64,000 nucleotides of DNA from Mesobacillus foraminis (GTDB lineage Bacteria; Bacillota; Bacilli; Bacillales; Cytobacillaceae): positions 277,092 through 341,091 of the forward strand of contig NZ_SLVV01000005.1 in NCBI RefSeq assembly GCF_004340465.1, read 5' to 3'. Made by a program: the position numbers and the translations under genes. Below are positions 36,612 through 46,470 of the stretch, one piece after another (position 1 is the first letter of the stretch; every line of letters starts with the position of its first letter). Under the pieces are notes generated by a model, which worked only from the letters and a program-made list of their open reading frames with translations, ran no database searches and was not told where the DNA came from.

Positions 36612-38685
36612 AGCTTTGCTGGGCTTCCTTATAATCACATTCTGTACATGTGACCTGGATACCTTTTTTAAGCTTTTTCTCTACCATCAGGCTGTCACAT
36701 TTAGGACAGCTGCGGGCAATCGGCTTATCCCAGGAGAGGAATTCACATTCAGGGAAATTGTCGCACCCGTAGAAAATCCGGCGTTTCTTGCTCTTTCTTT
36801 CAATGATGTTCCCGTCCTTGCAATTAGGACATTTTACGCCAATCTCCTTAACAATTGCTTTGGTGTTGCGGCAGTCCGGAAAATTGCTGCATGCCATGAA
36901 TTTGCCGTATCGGCCCATTTTAAATACCATAGGGCTGGAGCACAGTTCACAATCTTCGCCTGCAGGCTCATCCTTGATCTCTATTTCCTGCATTTCCTGT
37001 TCCGCTTTCTTGAGGTGCAGTTCAAACTCCTGATAGAAGTCATCAATGATTTTTACCCAATTCTTTTTCCCGTCCTCCACATTGTCCAAGTCCTGTTCCA
37101 TTTTCGCCGTGAATTCTACATCAATGATGTCCGGGAAAAACTCCAGCATTAACTCGTGAATGATTTCTCCCAGTTCAGTCGGTACAAAGCGCTTGTTATC
37201 AAGGCTGACATACCCTCTCTTCTGAATGGTATCGAGTGTTGGAGCATAGGTGGACGGCCTTCCGATCCCAAGCTCTTCAAGAGTTCGCACAAGCCTCGCT
37301 TCCGTGTACCTTGGCGGCGGCTGAGTAAAATGCTGTTTTGGCTCGATATCTTTTTTCAAGATCTCATCGCCTTCTTTAAGGTCAGGAAGCAGACGGTCTT
37401 TTTCCTCCACCTGGTCATCCGTTCCTTCTACATAGACCTTCATAAAGCCTGGAAATTTAACTTTTGAACCTGTAGCCCTGAAGATGACCCCTGAATTATC
37501 GAGATCCACACTCATCGTGTCCATGACAGCAGGTGACATCTGGCTGGCTACGAACCGCTCCCAAATTAATTTGTACAGGCGAAGCTGGTCACGGGACAAA
37601 AACTCCTTGAGGGTATTTGGTTCCCTGAGTACACTTGTTGGTCGGATACCTTCATGTGCATCCTGCGCATTTGTCTGTTTCTTTTCTTTTTTTGCTTCTG
37701 TTTTAAGATATTCCTTGCCGTATTCTGTTTCAATATAACGGCTGGCTTCTCCCTGGGCGACCTCGGAAATTCTGGTGGAATCTGTTCTCATATAAGTGAT
37801 TAAACCGACAGTTCCTTCTTTGCCCAAATCGATCCCTTCGTAAAGCTGCTGGGCAAGCATCATGGTCTTTTTGGCCCTGAAGTTTAATTTTCTGGCTGCT
37901 TCCTGCTGAAGGGAGGATGTAATAAATGCAGGTGCCGGATTGCGTTTCCGCTCTTTCTTGGTTACCGATACCACCTTAAATTTATTGTCTTTGATTTGCT
38001 TTAGGATGTTTTGAACTTCACTTTCTGATTTCAGTTCCGCTTTCTTGCCGTTTATTCCATAGAAGGACCCCTCAAACATTGATTTTCCCTTTAAGAACTC
38101 CGCCCCGATAGTCCAATATTCTTCCGGCTCAAACTTCTGTATTTCTTTTTCCCTGTCAATAATCAATCGGAGTGCAACGGATTGAACCCTGCCTGCGCTT
38201 AAACCCTTTTTTACTTTCTTCCAGAGCAATGGACTGATGTTATATCCAACCAGCCTGTCTAAAACGCGGCGAGCCTGTTGGGCATCTACAAGATCCTTGT
38301 TAATTGGTCTTGGATGCTTGAAGGAATCTTTTATAGCATCTTTTGTAATTTCGTTAAAGACAACCCGGCAGTCTGAGTTTACATCAACATCAAGGCTGTG
38401 AGCCAGATGCCATGCAATGGCCTCCCCTTCTCTATCAGGGTCGGCCGCGAGAAAAATCTTTTTTGCTTTTTTCGCCGCAGTTTTTAATTCTTTTAAAACT
38501 GGGCCTTTCCCGCGAATAGTAATATATTTCGGCTCAAATTGCCGCTCTATATCGACTCCCATCTGGCTCTTTGGCAAATCTATGACATGGCCCATGGAAG
38601 CTTTTACTTTATATTTCTTTCCAAGATAACGCTCAATCGTTTTCGCCTTTGCGGGTGATTCAACGATGACTAAAAATTCCGACAT
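36610..38685 (-). CDS. topA: DNA topoisomerase I
   Basis: TopA relaxes negative supercoils. The start is chosen at [20 protein letters not shown], 9 bases after AAGGAGG; this gives 691 residues, the B. subtilis length. The Toprim domain (about 3-115) includes '[15 protein letters not shown]'; the catalytic Tyr298 is in '[11 protein letters not shown]'; and three C-terminal four-Cys zinc ribbons ('CELCSSPM', 'CPNCKDGN', 'CPKCDSLM' regions) end the protein. It follows dprA by 280 bases containing two promoter candidates. Confidence 0.98.
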   Translation of the reverse strand: MSEFLVIVESPAKAKTIERYLGKKYKVKASMGHVIDLPKSQMGVDIERQFEPKYITIRGKGPVLKELKTAAKKAKKIFLAADPDREGEAIAWHLAHSLDVDVNSDCRVVFNEITKDAIKDSFKHPRPINKDLVDAQQARRVLDRLVGYNISPLLWKKVKKGLSAGRVQSVALRLIIDREKEIQKFEPEEYWTIGAEFLKGKSMFEGSFYGINGKKAELKSESEVQNILKQIKDNKFKVVSVTKKERKRNPAPAFITSSLQQEAARKLNFRAKKTMMLAQQLYEGIDLGKEGTVGLITYMRTDSTRISEVAQGEASRYIETEYGKEYLKTEAKKEKKQTNAQDAHEGIRPTSVLREPNTLKEFLSRDQLRLYKLIWERFVASQMSPAVMDTMSVDLDNSGVIFRATGSKVKFPGFMKVYVEGTDDQVEEKDRLLPDLKEGDEILKKDIEPKQHFTQPPPRYTEARLVRTLEELGIGRPSTYAPTLDTIQKRGYVSLDNKRFVPTELGEIIHELMLEFFPDIIDVEFTAKMEQDLDNVEDGKKNWVKIIDDFYQEFELHLKKAEQEMQEIEIKDEPAGEDCELCSSPMVFKMGRYGKFMACSNFPDCRNTKAIVKEIGVKCPNCKDGNIIERKSKKRRIFYGCDNFPECEFLSWDKPIARSCPKCDSLMVEKKLKKGIQVTCTECDYKEAQQS

Positions 38686-38724
38686 CCAGTTAGTCCTCCT
38701 TAGAGGGAATAAAATTACCACTAT

Positions 38725-38752
38725 TATTTAATATGGTGCTCCCCATTGTCAA
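38725..38752 (-). promoter_or_regulatory. topA promoter P1
   Basis: On the minus strand a consensus -35 TTGACA (38747-38752) is followed 16 bases later by TAAATA (38725-38730). It lies about 40-65 bases upstream of topA. Confidence 0.6.
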
Positions 38753-38835
38753 TACTTGGGTAAAGTAACCGTTTTCTCATTCGTTTTTTATCAATTAACG
38801 CGAAAATGCCTTTACACTTTTGTTTCCTGATGCAA

Positions 38836-38864
38836 AATGTATAACAGATTTAAAATAATTTCAA
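38836..38864 (-). promoter_or_regulatory. topA promoter P2
   Basis: On the minus strand TTGAAA (38859-38864) and TACATT (38836-38841) are 17 bases apart, about 150 bases upstream of topA. The intergenic region 38686-38965 holds these two promoters and no recognisable gene or terminator. Confidence 0.5.
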
Positions 38865-38965
38865 CCATTTTGTAGTTTATTTTTCAGAAAACGATTGTTC
38901 ATGCCTGTAATATTTCTTCTAATTATGACTAAATATACAGGAATTTCTTTGAAAAATACCTGCTT

Positions 38966-39826
38966 CTACAAAAAAATTTCTTCTATTATATCTTTTGGTT
39001 CCTTCACTAGCTTGGCCCCCATCTGAATAAGGTCGTTTGTTCCTGTATGGGAGGGTGACAGTATGCTTCCTGGCACAGCAAATACCTCCCTGCCTTCATT
39101 CAGAGCAAAATCGGCGGTTATAAATGATCCGCTCCTTCTTTTAGCTTCAATGACAAGCGTGCCTTTCGAAAGACCGCTAATGATTCTGTTTCTGAACGGG
39201 AAATGCCACTTTTCGGGCCTTGTGCCAGGAGGATATTCTGATATAATTAAATGCTCTCTCATCAGCTTCTCCGCCAGTTCTTTATTTTGCTTAGGGTAAA
39301 TGTGTTCAAACCCTCCTGCAATCACAGCAACAGTCCTGCCGTGATGATTTATCGCCGAAAGATGGGCTAAAGTATCGATCCCTTTTGCCAGCCCGCTGAA
39401 AACGACTGCCCCGTGCTTAATTAGTTCCGGAAACAAGAAGTCAATTACTTGTTTCCCATATAGCGAAGCCTCCCTGCTCCCTACTACAGCCAGCGGGAAA
39501 TCTGCTTCCAGCAGGCTGGTATGGCCTTTTGCAAACAGTACCCAAGGGGGCTGGTAGATTGACTTTAAAATTGCAGGATACTCGCAATCAAAAAAACTGA
39601 TTATCTTGACTTCATCATGTTGATACCGTTCAAGCAGGTTGTCAATGGGAATGTTTTTCATCATCGAAGGCGGGATTTTCGAAGAGTGTTTAGTAGCAGA
39701 GGAATTGGAGTGGGAAGAAGAAACGAAAGAGAGTTCAGGGTCTTCCTTCAAAAAAGCAGCAATTGTTTTCCAGCTTATATGCTTACAGTGAACCAAATGG
39801 ACCAGCCTTTTTTTAAATTCATCCAT
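38966..39826 (-). CDS. dprA: DNA-processing protein DprA (Smf)
   Basis: DprA loads RecA onto incoming single-stranded DNA during transformation. The 286-residue product has an N-terminal helical domain, then the Rossmann-like DprA core with 'VGSREASLYGKQVIDFLFPE' (about residues 115-134), 'VVFSGLAKGIDTLAH' (the GxAxGID motif) and 'VIAGGFEHIYPKQN'. As in B. subtilis it ends at the core without a C-terminal winged helix. A Ser-rich insert (about residues 32-50) is variable. It lies between sucD and topA. Confidence 0.96.
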   Translation of the reverse strand: MDEFKKRLVHLVHCKHISWKTIAAFLKEDPELSFVSSSHSNSSATKHSSKIPPSMMKNIPIDNLLERYQHDEVKIISFFDCEYPAILKSIYQPPWVLFAKGHTSLLEADFPLAVVGSREASLYGKQVIDFLFPELIKHGAVVFSGLAKGIDTLAHLSAINHHGRTVAVIAGGFEHIYPKQNKELAEKLMREHLIISEYPPGTRPEKWHFPFRNRIISGLSKGTLVIEAKRRSGSFITADFALNEGREVFAVPGSILSPSHTGTNDLIQMGAKLVKEPKDIIEEIFL

Positions 39827-39866
39827 TCATAGGTCTCCTTTGATTTTAATCGGGAAAAAGATAATT

Positions 39867-39903
39867 GCAAACAGCCCCTCCAATATCAGAGGGACCAGTT
39901 TGC
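39867..39903 (-). terminator. Hairpin after sucD, probable terminator
   Basis: On the minus strand GCAAACTGGTCCCTC pairs with GAGGGGCTGTTTGC around an 8-base loop. A T5 run follows only after about eight bases, so termination may be partial and dprA may be reached by read-through. No separate dprA promoter was recognised in this short gap. Confidence 0.5.
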
Positions 39904-39911
39904 CTTATTCA

Positions 39912-40814
39912 TTAGTGTGTTTTACATTTGTCATATAGTCCCTGTTCTTTAAGGACACCGATTAACGTCTCACCCATGACCGAAGGAGTTTCAGCAACTT
40001 TTATTCCGCACTCGTTCATGACGCGGATTTTTTCATCTGCTGTTCCTTTTCCTCCGGAAATAATCGCGCCAGCATGGCCCATGCGCTTCCCCGGAGGTGC
40101 GGTACGTCCGCCGATAAAGCCAACTACAGGTTTCTTCATATTCGCTTTCACCCACTCAGCAGCTTCTTCTTCTGCTGTACCGCCGATTTCACCAATCATG
40201 ATAACCGCATAAGTCTCGGGATCCTCATTGAAAGCTTTCAATACATCGATGAAGTTTGTCCCATTTACCGGGTCTCCGCCAATTCCGACAGCTGTTGTCT
40301 GGCCAATTCCAGCTTGCGTAAGCTGATGAACGGCTTCATAAGTCAGCGTTCCTGACCGGGATACGACACCTACATGGCCTTTTGTATGAATATATCCTGG
40401 CATAATGCCAATTTTACATTCGTCCGCAGTGATGACACCAGGGCAGTTTGGACCCACGAGACGGGTTTTCTTGCCCTCCATATAACGTTTAACTTTAACC
40501 ATATCCAATACTGGAATGTGTTCTGTAATACAAATAGCAAGATCAAGCTCTGCATCAACAGCTTCCATGATGGCATCAGCAGCAAATGGTGCCGGTACAT
40601 AGATTACGGATGCAGTTGCACCTGTGGCCTCAACGGCTTCCTTGACTGTGTTGAATACCGGAACTCCTTCCACTTCCTGGCCGCCTTTTCCCGGAGTTGT
40701 TCCGCCAACAATTTTTGTCCCGTATTCCAGCATCTGTTTTGTATGAAAAAGGGCTGTTGAACCAGTGATTCCCTGTACGATCACTTTTGTATCTTTATTA
40801 ATGAATACACTCAT
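39912..40814 (-). CDS. sucD: Succinyl-CoA synthetase alpha subunit
   Basis: SucD is the CoA-binding, phosphohistidine subunit of the TCA-cycle enzyme that makes ATP or GTP from succinyl-CoA. The 300 residues have the CoA domain '[19 protein letters not shown]' (about 11-29), '[15 protein letters not shown]' (about 153-167) and the phospho-His loop '[17 protein letters not shown]' (about 245-261). GGAGAAAG precedes the ATG. It is 21 bases after sucC. Confidence 0.98.
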   Translation of the reverse strand: MSVFINKDTKVIVQGITGSTALFHTKQMLEYGTKIVGGTTPGKGGQEVEGVPVFNTVKEAVEATGATASVIYVPAPFAADAIMEAVDAELDLAICITEHIPVLDMVKVKRYMEGKKTRLVGPNCPGVITADECKIGIMPGYIHTKGHVGVVSRSGTLTYEAVHQLTQAGIGQTTAVGIGGDPVNGTNFIDVLKAFNEDPETYAVIMIGEIGGTAEEEAAEWVKANMKKPVVGFIGGRTAPPGKRMGHAGAIISGGKGTADEKIRVMNECGIKVAETPSVMGETLIGVLKEQGLYDKCKTH

Positions 40815-40835
40815 GACAACTTTCTCCTTCCTATC

Positions 40836-41996
40836 CTACTTTACTAATGAAACGATTTTCTGTGCGCCGTCAGCCATTGATTCTGCTGCAACGATATTAA
40901 GGCCGGATTCATTCAGAATCTTTTTGCCCAGATCAACATTTGTACCTTCAAGACGTACAACCAAAGGCACTTCGAGACCAATTTGTTTGGCCGCTTCCAC
41001 GACACCCGTAGCGATGACGTCACACTTCATGATTCCGCCAAAGATATTGACAAAAATCCCTTTTACGTTCTGGTCAGAAAGGATGATTTTAAATGCTTCG
41101 GTAACTTTCTCGGCAGTTGCACCGCCCCCAACATCAAGGAAGTTGGCCGGTTCGCCGCCGTAATGCTTGACGATATCCATCGTCGCCATTGCCAAACCGG
41201 CACCGTTAACCATGCATCCGATGTTGCCATCAAGTGATATATAGCTTAAGTCATATTTCGAAGCTTCAATTTCCTTTGGATCCTCTTCTTCAAGATCACG
41301 GAACTCCAGAATGTCCTTGTGGCGGTACAGTGCATTGGAATCGAAGTTAAGCTTGGCGTCAAGAGCCATAACCTTTCCGTCTCCGGTGATAACAAGGGGA
41401 TTGATTTCTGCAATGGAGCAATCCTTGTCGATATATGCATTATAAAGACCCATCATGAACTTGACCGCCTGGTTGACAAGCTCCTTGGGAATATTGATAT
41501 TAAACGCCACACGGCGCGCCTGGAATGGTGTGAGACCGACTACAGGGTCGATTTCTTCCTTGAAGATTTTCTCGGGAGTCTGTTCTGCTACTTCCTCAAT
41601 TTCTGTTCCGCCTTCTTCGGATGCCATTAAAACAACACGTGAAGTTGCACGGTCAAGTACAAGGCCCACATAGTATTCCTTTTTTATGTCACAGCCTTCT
41701 TCAATCAGCAGGCGTTTAACTTCCTTGCCTTCAGGGCCTGTCTGGTGAGTGACGAGCGTTTTCCCTAAAATTTCGCTTGCATATGTACGTACCTCATCAA
41801 GGTTTTTTGCAACTTTTACTCCTCCGGCTTTTCCGCGTCCGCCAGCATGGATTTGCGCCTTGACTACACATACCTGGGTCCCTAATTCTTTTGCAGCTTC
41901 GACAGCTTCTTCGACACTAAAAGCAACTTTTCCGTTCGGAACCGCAACTCCGTATTGTCTGAGGACCTCTTTCCCTTGATACTCATGGATATTCAT
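40836..41996 (-). CDS. sucC: Succinyl-CoA synthetase beta subunit
   Basis: SucC carries the ATP-grasp nucleotide site and succinate site of succinyl-CoA synthetase. The start is placed at [17 protein letters not shown], 7 bases after AGGAGG, giving 386 residues. The ATP-grasp fold includes '[20 protein letters not shown]' (about 44-63), and the C-terminal domain has '[16 protein letters not shown]' and '[17 protein letters not shown]'. It forms an operon with sucD. A promoter and a cre-like site lie about 100-140 bases upstream. Confidence 0.98.
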   Translation of the reverse strand: MNIHEYQGKEVLRQYGVAVPNGKVAFSVEEAVEAAKELGTQVCVVKAQIHAGGRGKAGGVKVAKNLDEVRTYASEILGKTLVTHQTGPEGKEVKRLLIEEGCDIKKEYYVGLVLDRATSRVVLMASEEGGTEIEEVAEQTPEKIFKEEIDPVVGLTPFQARRVAFNINIPKELVNQAVKFMMGLYNAYIDKDCSIAEINPLVITGDGKVMALDAKLNFDSNALYRHKDILEFRDLEEEDPKEIEASKYDLSYISLDGNIGCMVNGAGLAMATMDIVKHYGGEPANFLDVGGGATAEKVTEAFKIILSDQNVKGIFVNIFGGIMKCDVIATGVVEAAKQIGLEVPLVVRLEGTNVDLGKKILNESGLNIVAAESMADGAQKIVSLVK

Positions 41997-42096
41997 TTCC
42001 CATCCTCCTATCAATCTCCGTGCAAGATGGCTATCAATTCTTTCTGAATCGCCAGCCTAGATAGAGATTTTTATACTCTTATATTTTACAAAAAAT

Positions 42097-42110
42097 AGAC
42101 TGCGCTTTCA
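42097..42110 (-). promoter_or_regulatory. cre-like CcpA site at the sucC start point
   Basis: TGAAAGCGCAGTCT on the minus strand matches the cre consensus TGWAARCGYTWNCW at about 12 of 14 positions, including the central CG. It begins at the last base of the -10 box and covers the likely transcription start, a repressing position. B. subtilis sucCD is a CcpA target. Confidence 0.5.
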
Positions 42111-42138
42111 TTGTATATAATGATATATTGCTTGTCTA
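42110..42138 (-). promoter_or_regulatory. Sigma-A promoter of sucCD
   Basis: On the minus strand TAGACA (42133-42138) and TACAAT (42110-42115) are 17 bases apart. The leader to sucC is about 105 bases. The 297-base gap 41997-42293 contains this promoter, the cre-like site and the ylqH terminator. Confidence 0.75.
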
Positions 42139-42209
42139 CCATTATGGTTTAAATATTATGTCATTTTAAATATTGCAAAAATACCTAACATATGCGTGCC
42201 GGGACACAA

Positions 42210-42240
42210 ATAAAACGAGACGAACGAACGCCCCGTTTCC
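42210..42240 (-). terminator. Terminator after ylqH
   Basis: On the minus strand AAACGGGGCG and CGTCTCGTTT form a 10-bp stem (with G-U pairs) around a six-base loop, followed by TTATTTG. It lies about 55 bases after the ylqH stop and upstream of the sucC promoter. Confidence 0.7.
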
Positions 42241-42293
42241 TGATTTGGAATTATATCGATTCCACCTAATGGCTTTAAAATATTATCCTGGTA

Positions 42294-42590
42294 TTATTCC
42301 TTGCTATTGCCTGCGGCCGTTTTCTCCTCAATTTTATAGATAAAAGTAAAGACTTCCGCCACCGCCTCGTAAAGCTCTTCAGGAATCCTTTGGTTCAATT
42401 CCAGCTGGCTCAGCATTTCTACAAGGGAAGGGTCTTCCTGGATCGGCAAGTTATTTTCTTTTGCCTTCTGGATAATATTCTCAGCTGTGTGCCCTTTTCC
42501 TTTTGCCAATACTTTAGGAGCAGCTTCCTGCCCGTGATTATATCCCAGCGCTACTGCTGCCCTTCGCTGATATTGCTTCACTTCTCTCAT
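42294..42590 (-). CDS. ylqH: FlhB C-terminal-domain-like export switch paralogue YlqH
   Basis: This 98-residue protein is homologous to the cytoplasmic C-terminal half of FlhB/YscU, seen by aligning it with flhB at 13603-14688: both share 'AVAL-Y', an 'A-KG' block, 'IIQKAKENNLPIQEDPSL' versus FlhB's equivalent, and 'IPEELYEAVAEVFTFIYKI'. It has no membrane helices and lacks the NPTH cleavage motif, starting just at the point where the cleaved FlhB C-fragment begins. Its ATG overlaps the stop of the FliK-like gene upstream as ATGA. Function unknown. Confidence 0.88.
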   Translation of the reverse strand: MREVKQYQRRAAVALGYNHGQEAAPKVLAKGKGHTAENIIQKAKENNLPIQEDPSLVEMLSQLELNQRIPEELYEAVAEVFTFIYKIEEKTAAGNSKE

Positions 42591-43888
42591 ATTCTCAAGT
42601 CCATCCTGCTGTATTTGTTCTGATGGGCGTAATTACCCATTTGTTTTGCGGCATGCTGTATACATGCTTCTTTCGGTTTTATAAAGCTCACAGCCGACAG
42701 CTGATACTCGATTTTGGCAAGGCTGGCTTTTAATGTGCCAATCAAGGGCGACGCCAGCTGCTTTAGTTTCTCGTTTTCATTTATGACATAAACAGACAAT
42801 ATCCGATTCTGAATTTGCAGGTCGACAATTGTGTGATTAAGTTCCTTAAGTTCCAAGTAAAAAAGCACCCGACAATAATCGGGATCAATACTTCCATCAG
42901 GCTGCTTCTTTCCGCTCCATTGCATGGTTATTTCTCCATTAGTACTCGGGGAAAAAGGAATTTGAAACATCAGCTGCTGTACGGGCCCGGATTCATGGGA
43001 AAGCAGCTGCAGTCCGGTAATTTTTCCTACAAGCTGCTCTGCTGCGTCCTTTAAAGGCTGCGGCGGATTCTCCGAAAGAAGCTTCAAGAGCAAAGGCTTT
43101 ACCGCCTCCACAGGCTCCGCGGGCCCCGAACTGCTGTTTAACACTTCTGAGACTCTGGACTCATAGTTAAGCCCAAGCTTAGTTAAAAATTGCTTTATTC
43201 TTCCCTCATTTATATGTCCTGGTTTACTGGTCCCATTTTCCTCATTAAATCCGCTTCTTCCGGACTCCTTCAGGTCTTTCAGTACCTTCTTTAGCTCTAA
43301 TATGGTCTCAGAGTCCTCTGAGTAAGCCTCCAGGGCATTATCAAGGCTTTCTATCAGGCTAGGCAGAGGGTGGCCATTACGGGCTATCTGAAGGGCTGTA
43401 AGAGTGTCCTTTGTGGGAGTAATTCCTCTCAATAAAAGAAATTTCAAGATTTCGAGGACTTCTCCGGCCTTATCACCCTTTGTCAATTCCGCTGCCTTCA
43501 CAAGCACCTCTTTCGTTAACGGAAGACGTTCTTTTATGAAATAGCGAGCCATTTCGATATTCTCCCTGGTTGAAGGAATGGACAGCTTTAAAAGCAATCC
43601 AGCAATTCCTTCTTCGTCCGGTTTCCTTTTGTTATCAGGCATGAGCATCTTCAAATGGACTTTTCCATTGCCAGGCTGGACCTGGAACCAGTACCGCTGT
43701 CCGACCGAAAGACCCGTTTCCAGCTTCGCTGTTACCTTTTGGCTTCCAACCTGTATCACGGCCAGCCCATCTGGATAAAGCTTGTCTGCCTTGCCTGTAA
43801 TAATCTGTCCTGGCCTGAATATAGCCGTGTTTCCCTCAAGACTTCGAGTCTGATTCAGCAATGCCTGAATAGCTCCTGCTTCTAACAT
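42587..43888 (-). CDS. ylqG: FliK-like hypothetical protein YlqG
   Basis: This 433-residue cytoplasmic protein occupies the ylqG position in B. subtilis order. An N-terminal beta-rich 'FRPGQIITGKADKLYPDGLA' segment is followed by helical, Leu/Glu-rich middle regions and a C-terminal block (about 310-400) with 'LMFQIPFSPSTNGEITMQWS' and 'LNHTIVDLQIQNRILSVYVI', reminiscent of the FliK C-terminal domain. It has no signal peptide. The ATGA overlap with ylqH suggests the two products act together. The homology to FliK is by pattern only. Confidence 0.7.
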   Translation of the reverse strand: MLEAGAIQALLNQTRSLEGNTAIFRPGQIITGKADKLYPDGLAVIQVGSQKVTAKLETGLSVGQRYWFQVQPGNGKVHLKMLMPDNKRKPDEEGIAGLLLKLSIPSTRENIEMARYFIKERLPLTKEVLVKAAELTKGDKAGEVLEILKFLLLRGITPTKDTLTALQIARNGHPLPSLIESLDNALEAYSEDSETILELKKVLKDLKESGRSGFNEENGTSKPGHINEGRIKQFLTKLGLNYESRVSEVLNSSSGPAEPVEAVKPLLLKLLSENPPQPLKDAAEQLVGKITGLQLLSHESGPVQQLMFQIPFSPSTNGEITMQWSGKKQPDGSIDPDYCRVLFYLELKELNHTIVDLQIQNRILSVYVINENEKLKQLASPLIGTLKASLAKIEYQLSAVSFIKPKEACIQHAAKQMGNYAHQNKYSRMDLRI

Positions 43889-43903
43889 TCCTCCACCTTC
43901 TCT

Positions 43904-44680
43904 TTAAATCCTCCCCAGAGAATCCCTTACAGGGGCAAAGCTTTTTCGATGGCATGGGCTAGCTCCATACCTGTGCAATGCCTCCAGATGCTCGCTAGTC
44001 CCGTATCCCATATTTGATGCAAATCCATATTCACGATACCTTTCACCGATTTCCTTCATCAGCCGGTCCCGTGTTACTTTCGCAATAATGGAAGCAGCGG
44101 CAATAGTAACACTGCGTGCATCCCCTTTAATCAGTGCTTCGGCAGGGTAAGGAGTCTCAAGGCTGACTGCATCAATCAGCAGATAATCCGGCTTAACCGT
44201 CAGTTCTGCCAGGGCATTGAGCATTGCCTTTTTGGCAGCCTGAAGAATATTGATGGAGTCAATTTCCTCAGCTCCAATAATGCCGATCCCAATTGCTGTC
44301 GCCTCTTTTTCAATCACTCGGAAGTATTCTTGCCTTTTTTGCACACTCAGCTTTTTAGAATCGTTAATTCCAGGCAAATTGAAGTTTTCCGGGAGAATGA
44401 CAGCTGCCGCCACTACGGGCCCGGCCAGAGGACCTCGTCCTGCCTCATCGATACCTGCAATCTGCTGGAACCCCTGCGCTCTTAGTTTACGTTCAAAAGA
44501 TGTCATTTCCTTGAATTTTTCAAGGAGCATTTGTTCCTTTTCCTGCTCCTTCAGCCATTTTTCAAGTACCCGATGGACCCCTTTGCGCCCATCTTTTTTC
44601 AGCAGCTCAATAAATTCTTTATCTGCCTTTGTTTCCAGGAAAAGCTTCCTTTCAATTTCTTCAATCGTCAAATTCTTCAT
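43904..44680 (-). CDS. rnhB: Ribonuclease HII
   Basis: RNase HII cleaves 5' of ribonucleotides embedded in DNA. The 258-residue protein has an N-terminal helical extension (about 1-70) typical of Bacillus RNase HII and the catalytic core with the D-E pair in 'AGIDEAGRGPLAGPVVAAAV' (about 74-93), 'LLIDAVSLETPYPAEALIKG' and 'VARVTRD'-like 'IIAKVTRDRLM'. It follows rbgA by 89 bases that contain a terminator, so it may have its own transcript. Confidence 0.97.
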   Translation of the reverse strand: MKNLTIEEIERKLFLETKADKEFIELLKKDGRKGVHRVLEKWLKEQEKEQMLLEKFKEMTSFERKLRAQGFQQIAGIDEAGRGPLAGPVVAAAVILPENFNLPGINDSKKLSVQKRQEYFRVIEKEATAIGIGIIGAEEIDSINILQAAKKAMLNALAELTVKPDYLLIDAVSLETPYPAEALIKGDARSVTIAAASIIAKVTRDRLMKEIGERYREYGFASNMGYGTSEHLEALHRYGASPCHRKSFAPVRDSLGRI

Positions 44681-44724
44681 ACTCTACTCCCTAAACTAGT
44701 GATCACTTTTTTATCGGCATATTC

Positions 44725-44758
44725 GAAAAAAAATAAAGGCCCCGCCGAGGGACCTCAT
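44725..44758 (-). terminator. Terminator after rbgA
   Basis: On the minus strand AGGTCCC and GGGGCCT form a GC-rich stem followed by TTATTTTTTTTC. It follows the rbgA stop by a few bases and precedes rnhB. Confidence 0.65.
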
Positions 44759-44769
44759 TCCTTTTAAAC

Positions 44770-45642
44770 TCATTGGCCTTCCTCTTGAGCCATTAAATCA
44801 GCAGGTCTCTCGAAAGACAACGATCCCAGTTTTTCCCCGCGGATTTCTCTGATTACAGTCTCTGATACTTTATCATAATCAATGTCTCCACCCGAAAGCT
44901 TGAACCCTCTTGAGTTGCCGATTTTATCAAATAATTCCACGATATCATCAGGTATTTCACTAATCCCGAATCTTTCTTCCAAGCGTTGCGGGTAATGGTT
45001 CCCCATGAACCTGAGAGCATATACGGCCACATCCTGCAAATTTAAGATGGCATCTTTAATTGCTCCCGTAACCGCCAGCTTCAAGCCAACCTGCTGGTCC
45101 TCAAATTTCGGCCAAAGGATTCCGGGTGTATCCAGGAGTTCAAGCTCCTTCCCCACCTTAATCCACTGCTGGGATTTAGTCACTCCTGGCATATTGCCCG
45201 TCTTCGCAATATTTTTTCCGTGGAGCCGATTAATCAGAGTCGACTTTCCAGCATTGGGAATCCCCACAATCATGGCCCTGATTGCTCGAGGCTTGACACC
45301 TTTTGATTTAAGACGCTCAAACTTCTCACTTAACAGCCCTTTAGCCTCGGTGACAATTTGCTTCAATCCCGTTCCGGCCTGCGAGTTAATGGCCAGGGCG
45401 GTAATTCCCTGGTTTTTAAAATAGCGGATCCACTCTGCGGTAATTTCCTTGTCCGCCATGTCCGCTTTATTTAACAGCACGATCCTTGGCTTGTGCTGAA
45501 TGATTTCATCAATCATGGGATTCCGTGATGAAAAAGGAATTCTGGCATCCACCAGTTCAAATATAATATCGACAAGCTTCAGCTTCTCTGTAACTTCTCT
45601 CCGGGCTTTTGCCATATGTCCCGGAAACCATTGAATTGTCAA
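44770..45642 (-). CDS. rbgA: Ribosome biogenesis GTPase RbgA (YlqF)
   Basis: RbgA drives a late step of 50S subunit assembly. The 290-residue product is a circularly permuted GTPase: the G4 motif 'LLNKADMA' (about residues 56-63) precedes G1 '[14 protein letters not shown]' (about 127-140) and G3 'DTPGILWP'. The C-terminal ANTAR-like helical domain follows. The start is TTG in '[16 protein letters not shown]', about 9 bases after AAAGGAGGG. It lies between the signal peptidase gene and rnhB. Confidence 0.97.
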   Translation of the reverse strand: MTIQWFPGHMAKARREVTEKLKLVDIIFELVDARIPFSSRNPMIDEIIQHKPRIVLLNKADMADKEITAEWIRYFKNQGITALAINSQAGTGLKQIVTEAKGLLSEKFERLKSKGVKPRAIRAMIVGIPNAGKSTLINRLHGKNIAKTGNMPGVTKSQQWIKVGKELELLDTPGILWPKFEDQQVGLKLAVTGAIKDAILNLQDVAVYALRFMGNHYPQRLEERFGISEIPDDIVELFDKIGNSRGFKLSGGDIDYDKVSETVIREIRGEKLGSLSFERPADLMAQEEGQ

Positions 45643-45654
45643 AGAAGAAACCCT

Positions 45655-45716
45655 CCTTTAAAAAAATGTAAAAGCGCCTGTCCAGCACCAATCTACACTG
45701 ATCAGGCTTAAACGAG
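45655..45716 (-). terminator. Probable terminator after the signal peptidase gene
   Basis: On the minus strand GCGCCT and AGGCGC arms enclose a long loop with a further inner CCTG/CAGG pairing, then TTTTACATTTTTTT. It ends just before the rbgA ribosome binding site. The loop size makes it a moderate candidate. Confidence 0.45.
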
Positions 45717-45726
45717 GCGCCAATAA

Positions 45727-46278
45727 CTAATCGATTGTTCTAATGTCCTCTAACGGCCAATAAATAATGCTCGTTTTCCCCAGGACCTCTTCCAGGGGAA
45801 CCGTCCCAATATGGCGGCTGTCCTTGCTGAACCTGCGGTTATCTCCCATTACGAAAATATGGCCTTCAGGAACTGTTTCCCTGCCAATCTTTTCTTCAAG
45901 CGTAAATGGATCTGTTAGCGGACCATCAATCACCTGCTGTTTATATTCTTCCAAATAAGGTTCTTCATATGCTTTGCCATTCACATATAAGGTATCGTCA
46001 CGATATTCAATGGTGTCGCCCGGGAGGCCGATCACCCGCTTTATGTAATCCTTATTCTCCGGCGCATGAAAGACCACAATATCGAATCTTTCCGGCTCAC
46101 CTATTTTATAGCTCAGCTTATTGACAATCATCCTGTCCTGGTCATGAAGAGTTGGCATCATTGACAGTCCGTCAACCACAATGGGTGCAAATAAAAAATA
46201 TCTTATGACAGCCGCGAGCACCACGGCTATAATTAACGCTTTTGTCCATTCCCAGAATTCGTTCTTTTTTTTCGCCAT
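45727..46278 (-). CDS. sipS: Type I signal peptidase
   Basis: This membrane enzyme removes signal peptides from exported proteins. The 183 residues have a short cytoplasmic Lys-rich N terminus, one membrane helix (about 12-31), and the Ser/Lys catalytic dyad: Ser39 in 'VVDGLSMMPTLHD' and Lys80 in 'DYIKRVIGLPGD'. The family box 'VMGDNRRFSKDSRHIG' (about 149-164) is also present. Single-helix topology is the Bacillus SipS type. B. subtilis does not have a sip gene at this locus, but many relatives do. The paralogue name is a best guess. Confidence 0.9.
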   Translation of the reverse strand: MAKKKNEFWEWTKALIIAVVLAAVIRYFLFAPIVVDGLSMMPTLHDQDRMIVNKLSYKIGEPERFDIVVFHAPENKDYIKRVIGLPGDTIEYRDDTLYVNGKAYEEPYLEEYKQQVIDGPLTDPFTLEEKIGRETVPEGHIFVMGDNRRFSKDSRHIGTVPLEEVLGKTSIIYWPLEDIRTID

Positions 46279-46427
46279 TCTTTTCCCACCATTTCTCAGA
46301 TAATCAATACCTCATTATAGCTTTATTTTACATAAGTTGTTTAAGTTAAACACGATGGGAGTGTTTTTTTATGTAAATTACTCATATGGCCAACTGAACA
46401 CGGTGCAAATAATGGTTTTTTCCTATG

Positions 46428-46457
46428 AAAAAGGAGCTTGTCAGACAAGCTCCTTTC
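46428..46457 (-). terminator. Terminator after rplS
   Basis: On the minus strand AAAGGAGCTTGTC and GACAAGCTCCTTT form a long perfect stem followed by TTC. It follows the rplS stop by about 15 bases. Confidence 0.75.
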
Positions 46458-46470
46458 TGCATGCGTTATA

